A DNA stretch of 32,152 nt from Alphaproteobacteria bacterium (GTDB taxonomy: Bacteria > Pseudomonadota > Alphaproteobacteria > JACZXZ01). The translations under genes were made by a program, and so were the position numbers. A model generated the notes under the pieces. That model saw only the letters and a program-made list of their open reading frames with translations, had not been told where the DNA came from and did no database searches. Positions 1 to 5,969 of this stretch are shown here, piece by piece. The DNA lies in the NCBI GenBank assembly GCA_035625915.1, contig DASPOR010000004.1:1-32152 (forward strand), written 5' to 3'. The first letter of the stretch is position 1. Each line of letters opens with the position of its first letter.

Positions 1-379
1 CCTCGCACGGCCATGGTCCGAGAAAGAGGGTCGGCTTCCATGCCTTCGCTTCGGAAAGCATTGCCCGCGCCGTGAGAAGCGATTCTTCGAGTGGGACGCG
101 CACCCCATCCGTGCCGACTTCCAAGGCCGTATCGTTGTTGCCGAACGCAAAAACGATCGCCCCTAGGTAGATATCGGGCAGACGCGCTACACACTCGGCT
201 TTCCATCGCGCCGCGATCAGCACGGAGGTATCGGCGCGGACGCCGAGGTTGTAGCAGGAAAGATCGTGCCCGCGCTCGCGTTCCGCCTGACAGAGTCGGC
301 CCGGCCAACCGAGGAACCGGTCGTCCCCGGTTCCCGCCGTCAAACTATCGCCCACGAAGCAAATTCGAAGCGCTGTCAT
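1..379 (-). CDS. SGNH/GDSL-family hydrolase, C-terminus cut by window edge
   Basis: Reading the minus strand from an ATG at 379 gives an open frame of 126 codons that runs off the left edge. It starts MTALRICFVGDSLTAGTG. The GDSL block (GDS at residues 10-12) supplies the nucleophilic Ser. A later FAFGNNDT stretch (about residues 80-87) is the block III Gly-x-Asn-Asp region that helps form the oxyanion hole. This order is typical of SGNH esterases/lipases with a Rossmann-like fold. The catalytic Asp-x-x-His block lies outside the window. No signal peptide is visible, so the protein is probably cytoplasmic. The substrate cannot be inferred. The gene is divergent from the gene at 698, with a palindromic repeat beginning 32 bp upstream of its start. 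Confidence 0.85.
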   Translation of the reverse strand, partial: MTALRICFVGDSLTAGTGDDRFLGWPGRLCQAERERGHDLSCYNLGVRADTSVLIAARWKAECVARLPDIYLGAIVFAFGNNDTALEVGTDGVRVPLEESLLTARAMLSEAKAWKPTLFLGPWPCE

Positions 380-411
380 TCCCCTATCCTTCCCGGAGAA
401 TTGTCGACACT

Positions 412-578
412 CTCGTGTGGCGAATCCGAAATTCGCCACATCTGGGTGCGGGACCGTGAGCGAATTTCGGATTCAAAACCACACGAGGAATATATTGTAT
501 CCAGTGTGGTATTCGGATTTGAAGTTCCTGGACGTGGCTACCGCTAACATCCTAGGGGCTTCAAGTCCACCGCGTTAA
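412..578 (+). repeat. 167-bp palindromic dispersed repeat, copy A
   Basis: This segment matches 21582-21748 in inverted orientation over 167 positions without a gap. By hand count about 80% are identical, rising to about 91% over 412-529. The left end CTCGTGTGG (412-420) pairs with CCACACGAG (479-487). Just inside, 422-436 pairs perfectly with 460-474 (15 bp). A competing local hairpin pairs 416-425 with 431-440 around a CCGAA loop. A separate distal stem pairs 521-529 with 554-562. The element is more AT-rich than its surroundings and includes AATATATTGTAT at 489-500. It lies between two divergent genes. I see no coding capacity and nothing else convincing in the rest of the 380-697 gap. It could be MITE-like, REP-like or a structured RNA. 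Confidence 0.85.
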
Positions 579-697
579 GAAAAACAATTGCCCGCATAAA
601 GAAGGCGGTTCAAGTTCCTATCATTGGCATTCGGGACGCTTGATTGGCGCCTCGATTAACGCACAAAAGCTTCCGACCCATGCTTAGGAGAGTTGCG

Positions 698-1102
698 ATG
701 GGCACGATCTACGTTGCGAAAAGTACCATGCTTGGCAAATGGGCATCGGACGTCGGGCTGAGCAAGCACGTCTTCAAGATCGGCTACACCGAGGAGTCCG
801 TGAAGGACGTCGTCGCGGCGGGCTGGGCGGGCGAATCCGACTGGCAACTCGTTAAGAAACAGGAGGCTGAGGGCATAAGCGAGGAAGCGCTGATCGCGCG
901 CCTCGCACTCAAGGAAAGGATGATCGATCCCGCTCTCTACCCCAAGATCAAGGGTGCGCGCGGCATCTTCAAGGTGCCGCCGGATCACGTCGAAAACCAC
1001 ATCGTGGTCGAGCGCGCGATGGCGGGCGTCGAGCTGATCGATCCCGGCAAGCTCAAGCCCGTTGATTTCGCAAAATATCTGATCGACAACGCGCTCAAGT
1101 GA
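698..1102 (+). CDS. Small uncharacterised protein, possible GIY-YIG (T5orf172-like) fold
   Basis: The ATG at 698 is preceded by AGGAGAG (686-692), a good ribosome-binding site, so I prefer it to the earlier in-frame start at 644. The product is 134 aa with no signal peptide or membrane segment. The N-terminus has GTIYVAKS and, about 25 residues later, FKIGYT. That spacing resembles the two strands of T5orf172/Mug113-type GIY-YIG domains. A later Glu-rich helix and an ARGIFKV stretch fit the same family loosely. The Arg that usually follows in GIY-YIG nucleases is not obvious, so catalytic activity is doubtful. The gene stands alone, convergent with the CCA-transferase gene 33 bp downstream. 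The gene call is firm; the family call is tentative. Confidence 0.7.
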   Translation: MGTIYVAKSTMLGKWASDVGLSKHVFKIGYTEESVKDVVAAGWAGESDWQLVKKQEAEGISEEALIARLALKERMIDPALYPKIKGARGIFKVPPDHVENHIVVERAMAGVELIDPGKLKPVDFAKYLIDNALK

Positions 1103-1135
1103 AAGGGCCCGATTTCCGAGACCGAAGTGCGATCC

Positions 1136-2389
1136 TCAGTTGCCTGAAAGTTCCAGAAGCTTTGCAAGGCATGCATCTCGGTCGGGTGCGAAATCCTGCT
1201 CGATCCACCATGCTTCGACCGCGGCGATGAGCCGCCCTACTTTCGGACCGGCCGGTATGCCTAGCGCCAACGCGTCTCGTCCCCTCACGGGAAATCCGGG
1301 CGGCCGCCACGCGACCGCGAATGCCAGATGATCGCGCCAAGCCTCGCTCGCGCGCCGATCGCTCGGACCATGAGCGCCGATGTCGCGCGCCCAGGCGAGG
1401 AGTGAAAGATCCCTGAACAGCTCTGCGCCGAGGCGATAATGATGCTTCCGTCGCTCGACTTCGGACATATCCACATGAAGCCGAACGCGAGGTTGCACGA
1501 GTTCGACGAGCCGCTCGGATTCGACATTCGAAAGCCGCAACCGGCGCGCGACACCGTCGGGGGTACCTTTTGCCGTATCGATCAGGGCCGCAAGGCGGCG
1601 CAAGGCGTCGGCTCCGGCCGCGGCACCCTCGACGGTTACAAGGGCGCGCAAGAACTCAACACTTCCCGCTTCCGGCAAGAAATGTCCGACGATGCCGTCC
1701 TCGATCATAAGTGCGACGACCCTAGCGGGATCGGGTGCGCTCAGGAGCTTGAGCGTCTCCGCGGCAACCCGCTCGCCCGATAGGGTCGGCAACAGATGGG
1801 CGAGTTCCTTGCAGGCAAGCCGACATTCTTCATCGATCGGCGGTTTGCCGTAATGGGCGTAGAAACGGAAAAAGCGCAGCAGCCGCAACACGTCTTCCCT
1901 GATGCGCGCGCGCGGATCGCCCACGAAGCGGATGCGGCCGAGCTTAAGGTCCTCAAGACCGCCGAAGGGATCGTAGAGCGTTCCGTCAGGGGCCGCGAGG
2001 AGTGCATTGATCGTCAAATCGCGGCGTGCTGCGTCAGCCATCCAGTCATCGGTGAAGGCGACGCGTGCGCGGCGTCCATCGGTCTCGACATCCAAGCGGA
2101 GTGTCGTGATCTCGAAGTGGTCCCGTCCGATCACCGCCGTGACCGTGCCATGCGCGATACCGGTCGGAATTGCCTGAATGCCAGCTGCCTCCAGCAGTTC
2201 GATGACCGCGGGGGGCGGATCGTGGGTCGCAAGGTCGATGTCTTTGACCGGCCGTCCGAGGATCGCATCGCGCACGCATCCGCCGACGAAGCGGACCACG
2301 GCCCCCTTGGTGCCGAGGGCCGCCACCACGCGCTTGGTGGCAGGAGCCGTCATCCACGGCTGCTCTTCGATTTTGCCGACCGGCTGCAA
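1136..2389 (-). CDS. cca: CCA tRNA nucleotidyltransferase (class II)
   Basis: The enzyme adds or repairs the CCA 3' end of tRNAs in the cytoplasm. The product has the class II nucleotidyltransferase head: FVGGCVRDAILG followed by VKDIDLAT, where the two Asp of DID bind metal. Next come the RRDLTINAL motif and the DPFGGLEDL and RIREDVLRLLRFFRF segments of the poly(A) polymerase/CCA family. I place the start at a TTG (2389) because AAGGA (2398-2402) sits 8 nt upstream and the resulting N-terminus contains the PWM-T segment I recall as usual in alphaproteobacterial homologues. An ATG at 2353 would start inside that segment. The length (417 aa) is normal for the group. It is last in a coupled operon, starting 4 bp after the DUF6111 stop. 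Confidence 0.95.
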   Translation of the reverse strand: MQPVGKIEEQPWMTAPATKRVVAALGTKGAVVRFVGGCVRDAILGRPVKDIDLATHDPPPAVIELLEAAGIQAIPTGIAHGTVTAVIGRDHFEITTLRLDVETDGRRARVAFTDDWMADAARRDLTINALLAAPDGTLYDPFGGLEDLKLGRIRFVGDPRARIREDVLRLLRFFRFYAHYGKPPIDEECRLACKELAHLLPTLSGERVAAETLKLLSAPDPARVVALMIEDGIVGHFLPEAGSVEFLRALVTVEGAAAGADALRRLAALIDTAKGTPDGVARRLRLSNVESERLVELVQPRVRLHVDMSEVERRKHHYRLGAELFRDLSLLAWARDIGAHGPSDRRASEAWRDHLAFAVAWRPPGFPVRGRDALALGIPAGPKVGRLIAAVEAWWIEQDFAPDRDACLAKLLELSGN

Positions 2390-2393
2390 GCGT

Positions 2394-2672
2394 CTAATCC
2401 TTGATCTGGCCCGGTATGACGCGACCGTTCTTGACCTCGGCCGGAACGTATTTCCCATGTGGCGAATGGCCTGCAAGCAAGGCGCCGACGACGAAGCTCG
2501 CCGCCGAAATCCCCATGCCGCTGAGGATCAGCCAAAACCACGGCCCCTGTTGCCAGGTCGGTGCAACCGTGCCGGTTGCCGTGGCGCGTCGGCGCCGATG
2601 CACGAGCCAAAGAAGGTAAATGGCCGTCGGCAGCACGATAGGCAGCAGGTATTGGAAGAGCACGCGCGCCAT
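2394..2672 (-). CDS. DUF6111-like small inner-membrane protein
   Basis: This is a 92-aa product with two hydrophobic segments, one near the N-terminus (about residues 4-23) and one in the middle (about 46-70). They are separated by an Arg-rich loop (HRRRRATAT). It ends in a polar tail containing a GKYVPAEVKNGRVIPG segment, which resembles the DUF6111 family. The ATG at 2672 overlaps the stop codon of the upstream Nudix gene by one base (TGATG), so translation is probably coupled. The function is unknown. In alphaproteobacteria, genes of this kind are often found between a Nudix hydrolase and the CCA-adding enzyme, which matches here. The family name is from memory of this context. Confidence 0.75.
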   Translation of the reverse strand: MARVLFQYLLPIVLPTAIYLLWLVHRRRRATATGTVAPTWQQGPWFWLILSGMGISAASFVVGALLAGHSPHGKYVPAEVKNGRVIPGQIKD

Positions 2673-3337
2673 CAGCCGATCAACACGTCGCGGAGATTGA
2701 CGAGCATCCCCGCGGTCGCACCCCAAATGTATCGATCCTTGTAGGGCAGCGCATAGAACTGCCGCTCGATCCCCTTAAAGATGCGACTGTCGATCCGGTA
2801 GTTTGCCCGATCGAGGGCGAACGCCAGTGGCATTTCGAAAACGTCGGCGACCTCGACCGGATCCGGCTTTACCGGGAACGGCGGGCGCACGATGGCGACC
2901 ACCGGGCAGATGATGAAGCCAGTGCGCGTTTCGTACTCGTCGAGTCGCCCGACCGGAGAGACATTATCGGGCGGCAGGCCTACTTCCTCGAACGCCTCGC
3001 GTAGGGCTGCGTGTTCGGGGTCGGGATCGCCGGGCTCGATGTGCCCGCCGGGGAAGCTGATCTGGCCGGCGTGGTCGTGCAAATTCGCGGTCCGCAGGGT
3101 GAGGAGGACGGTCATCCCCTCACCACGGTCAACAAGGGGGACCAGAACCGCGGCCGGCGTGAGCGGCCCAGGATGGCGCATATCCTGAGTATTGAGATTG
3201 TGGTCGCCCCGGTGGTCAGTCTTGCCGCCCGCAATAGGTTGAGGTGCAAAGCCGTGGCGACGCCCGCGCAGAGCGCCGGCGGTCGCGCGAATCCTATCGA
3301 TGATAACCTGCCGTTCGATGGAAATTTCCTCCGTCAT
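2672..3337 (-). CDS. Nudix hydrolase, CoA pyrophosphatase (NudL)-like
   Basis: This is a 221-aa Nudix protein. The stretch LLTLRTANLHDHAGQISFPGG (about residues 78-98) followed by ALREAFEEVGL (111-121) is the signature of the UPF0035/NudL branch, whose members cleave CoA and related nucleotides to phosphopantetheine and 3',5'-ADP. The metal-binding Glu residues of the Nudix box (E114, E117, E118) are present. As in that branch, the box has one extra residue compared with the classical spacing. The start overlaps the end of the DUF1285 gene by 4 bp (ATGA). The CoA substrate is inferred from the subfamily motif. Confidence 0.88.
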   Translation of the reverse strand: MTEEISIERQVIIDRIRATAGALRGRRHGFAPQPIAGGKTDHRGDHNLNTQDMRHPGPLTPAAVLVPLVDRGEGMTVLLTLRTANLHDHAGQISFPGGHIEPGDPDPEHAALREAFEEVGLPPDNVSPVGRLDEYETRTGFIICPVVAIVRPPFPVKPDPVEVADVFEMPLAFALDRANYRIDSRIFKGIERQFYALPYKDRYIWGATAGMLVNLRDVLIG

Positions 3338-3945
3338 GACCTGTCATCGAGCCGTCCGAGCGGAAAAAAATGCCCGCGGCTCCATACACCGTAGAGATTC
3401 TCGCCCTTCACCGGCTCTTCGACGCCGATTTCAACAAGCTGATAATAAACCGAACGGACGATAAGCGCCTCGAGTCCCGGGCAGGCGCCAATTCCCGGGC
3501 GTGCGAGGACATAGGGCCGCGGCTCCCCGCTGGCGGGATCGTGGCACAAGCGGATCGGATGGTCAGCGCCGACTGTCACGGTCTCGTCGAGATTGGTGCG
3601 GAAATGAAGGGAACGGGTGCGACCCTCGCCCTCGGCCGTAAGCTCGACTGCCGTGAAGGGCGCATCGTCAACCTTGATCCGGCCACGTTCGGCCGGTGTC
3701 ACAAGCCAATAGTCTCCCGCCTCGTCGCGCTTCAAGACCGAGGCGAACAGCTTCACGAGTGCAGGCCGGCCGATCGGCGACCCGCGATAGTACCAAGTGC
3801 CGTCGCGCCCGATCCGGATATCGATGTCGCCACAAAAGGGCTGGAATGGCGGCTTTGCGGGATGGGCACCGGAGGGGGCGACCGAGGGGGCGGGAACGTC
3901 GAATTGATTTGCGCCGCGTGTGACATCGGTTGATGCTTTTGTCAT
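3334..3945 (-). CDS. DUF1285 family protein
   Basis: This is a 203-aa soluble protein with a low-complexity, Pro/Ala-rich N-terminus of about 30 residues. The conserved part begins at CGDIDIRIGRDGTWYYRGSPIGR. The GTWYYRGSPI motif, the DEAGDYWLVTPAERGRI segment and a C-terminal VYYQLVE / WSRGHFFPLG region are characteristic of DUF1285, whose structures resemble PH-like folds. The biochemical role is unknown. It is the first gene of the minus-strand operon and is divergent from MoxR. AAGG sits 7-8 nt upstream of the ATG. The 85 bp between the two genes must hold both promoters, but I could not pick a clear -35/-10 pair. Confidence 0.88.
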   Translation of the reverse strand: MTKASTDVTRGANQFDVPAPSVAPSGAHPAKPPFQPFCGDIDIRIGRDGTWYYRGSPIGRPALVKLFASVLKRDEAGDYWLVTPAERGRIKVDDAPFTAVELTAEGEGRTRSLHFRTNLDETVTVGADHPIRLCHDPASGEPRPYVLARPGIGACPGLEALIVRSVYYQLVEIGVEEPVKGENLYGVWSRGHFFPLGRLDDRS

Positions 3946-4030
3946 GACGCCGCCTTATTTGTCGGGTAACCGCTCATTTCGGGGTCCGGGTGGGATCATA
4001 CCATTGCGCGCTGATCAAGGAGCAGAGCAC

Positions 4031-5047
4031 GTGACAATCGTCGAGACCGGTCCGGCCATGGGTGAGCCAAGTGGCGCGCTTGTGGCCGAGGTGGAGCGCC
4101 TTTGCCAGCGGATGAGCGTTGTCCGCGAGCGCGTCGGCCAGGTGATTTTCGGCCAGAAAGCCGTTATAGACCATTCTCTTATAACGCTTTTGGCAAGCGG
4201 CCACGCCCTCCTCGTTGGCGTACCCGGGCTCGCCAAGACCCGTCTCGTGGAGACACTTGGGATCGTGCTCGGCCTCGACGCCAAGCGTATCCAATGCACG
4301 CCGGACCTTATGCCCGCCGACATTTTGGGCTCGGAAGTCTTGGAAGAAGCCGAAAACGGACGACGAGCATTCCGCTTTATCGAGGGGCCTGTATTTTGCC
4401 AGCTTCTGATGGCGGACGAGGTCAATCGCGCGAGCCCGCGGACCCAATCCGCCCTGCTTCAAGCAATGCAGGAAGGGCGCGTTTCAGTCGCCGGGCGTTA
4501 CCACGGGCTGCCGAAGCCATTCCATGTGTTGGCGACGCAGAATCCGCTCGAACAGGAAGGCACTTACCCGTTGCCGGAAGCGCAGCTCGACCGGTTCCTT
4601 ATGCAAATCGACGTCAATTACCCCGACATCGAGGCCGAGCGGCACATGCTCGCTGCCACGACGGGTATCGCGGAGGTCCAACCCGCCACGACGATGGCGA
4701 CCGATGATCTTCTTGCGGCCCAGCGTCTCATCCGTCGGATTCCGGTCGGGCAAAGCGTGGTCGACGCAATCCTCAAGCTCGTGCGCCAAGGTCGGCCCGA
4801 GACGAGCGAGCTTGATGAAGTGCGCCGGCAGGTCGCATGGGGACCTGGCCCACGCGCGAGCCAAGCGCTCATGCTCGCAACTCGCGCACGCGCCGTGATC
4901 GAGGGACGGCTGGCGCCCTCGGTCGACGACGTGCTGGCGCTGGCACCGGCCGTTCTGCGCCACCGCATGGCGCTTAATTTCGCCGCCCGCGCAGACGGCA
5001 TCACGATCGATCAAGTGATCAACCAGCTGGCCGCTCCCCTCGGCTGA
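4031..5047 (+). CDS. MoxR-family AAA+ ATPase
   Basis: The product is 338 aa from a GTG at 4031, chosen because AAGGAG (4017-4022) lies 8 nt upstream. The open frame extends further 5' but without ribosome-binding support. Walker A is GVPGLAKT (residues 63-70) and Walker B is MADEVNRASP (D129, E130). Sensor-1-type ATQNPLEQEGTYPLPEAQLDRF follows. This arrangement defines the MoxR AAA+ branch, whose members act as chaperones that insert cofactors or mature partner proteins, usually with VWA-domain proteins. It heads a four-gene operon with a DUF58 protein and two large membrane proteins. The client is unknown. Confidence 0.95.
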   Translation: MTIVETGPAMGEPSGALVAEVERLCQRMSVVRERVGQVIFGQKAVIDHSLITLLASGHALLVGVPGLAKTRLVETLGIVLGLDAKRIQCTPDLMPADILGSEVLEEAENGRRAFRFIEGPVFCQLLMADEVNRASPRTQSALLQAMQEGRVSVAGRYHGLPKPFHVLATQNPLEQEGTYPLPEAQLDRFLMQIDVNYPDIEAERHMLAATTGIAEVQPATTMATDDLLAAQRLIRRIPVGQSVVDAILKLVRQGRPETSELDEVRRQVAWGPGPRASQALMLATRARAVIEGRLAPSVDDVLALAPAVLRHRMALNFAARADGITIDQVINQLAAPLG

Positions 5048-5054
5048 CGGATCC

Positions 5055-5969
5055 ATGGCAGGACTCGCGCAAAGCCAAGGCGCCCCGCCGACCCAGCAAC
5101 GGGCCGAGCGGCTCGCCGCGGTCCTACCCCCACTTCTCGTGCAGGCCGAACGCGTCGCGGCAACGATCGCGCAAGGGGTTCACGGCAGGCGGCGAGTGGG
5201 CACGGGCGATACGTTCTGGCAGTTCCGTCGTTATGAAATGGGCGAGTCCACGCACCGCATCGATTGGCGCCGCTCGGCGAAGTCGGACTTGCTCTTCGTG
5301 CGCGAAACGGAATGGGAAGCCGCGGCAAGCGTCTGGCTGTGGTGCGATCGCTCACCCTCGATGACCTATCGCTCGGCACCTCAGCTTCCCGAAAAAGCCG
5401 AGCGTGCCGCCTTGCTGCTCCTGGCCCTTGCATGCCTACTCGTGCGCGGGGACGAGCACGTTACCCTGCTCGGCTCCGGGCTTCATCCCCGCCCAGGCCG
5501 CCCAGCGCTCGACCGCATTGTCCTCATGTTGGAGCGGGCGAAAGGGGGGCTCGGCAAGATCTCTCAAGCGAGCTTGCCGGCGTTCGAGCTTCTGCCGCGC
5601 CACGGTCAACTTGTCCTCTTCGGCGACTTTCTTGGCCCGCTCGAGGAAACCGATAGTATCGTGCGCCGCTATGCTGGACGCGGGGTTAAGGGAAACCTCG
5701 TCCAGGTTCTGGATCCGGCCGAGGAGACATTGCCATTTGGCGGACGCAATCGCTTCGAGGGCGTCGAGGGCGAGGGTGACGTGCTGATTCGCCGTGTCGA
5801 GGCGGTGCGCGATGCTTACGTCGACCGGCTTGCCCGGCATCGAGCGGGACTTCACGCAATCGCCCGAACGGTCGGTTGGAATCTCATCTTGCACCGTACC
5901 GACCGCGCGCCCGAGTCCGCACTTCTTGCGCTCTACGCCACGCTCTCGGCAAGTTGGGAAGGCTTATGA
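5055..5969 (+). CDS. DUF58 (VWA-like) protein
   Basis: This is a 304-aa soluble protein starting 7 bp after the MoxR stop. The DUF58 core motif is RRYEMGESTHRIDWRRSAKS (about residues 59-78), followed by the strand LWCDRSPSM. D98, S100 and S102 there match the D-x-S-x-S pattern of a metal-ion-dependent adhesion site in a VWA fold. DUF58 proteins are almost always encoded beside MoxR ATPases and probably mediate client binding. No membrane segments are evident apart from a short Leu-rich helix (LLLLALACLL). Its stop codon overlaps the next start (ATGA). Confidence 0.93.
   Translation: MAGLAQSQGAPPTQQRAERLAAVLPPLLVQAERVAATIAQGVHGRRRVGTGDTFWQFRRYEMGESTHRIDWRRSAKSDLLFVRETEWEAAASVWLWCDRSPSMTYRSAPQLPEKAERAALLLLALACLLVRGDEHVTLLGSGLHPRPGRPALDRIVLMLERAKGGLGKISQASLPAFELLPRHGQLVLFGDFLGPLEETDSIVRRYAGRGVKGNLVQVLDPAEETLPFGGRNRFEGVEGEGDVLIRRVEAVRDAYVDRLARHRAGLHAIARTVGWNLILHRTDRAPESALLALYATLSASWEGL

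Noticed and set aside
489-500. AATATATTGTAT inside the repeat as a -10 promoter box
   Set aside because: It is conserved in both copies, but in copy B it faces away from any start codon, so it is better explained as part of the repeat.
612-645. AAGTTCCT and following bases resembling the end of repeat copy B
   Set aside because: Similarity needs a gap and fades after about 20 bases; it is too short to call a third repeat fragment.
1796-2404. Long plus-strand open frame opposite cca
   Set aside because: It mirrors the well-supported CCA enzyme, has no ribosome-binding site and gives a composition typical of an antisense shadow.
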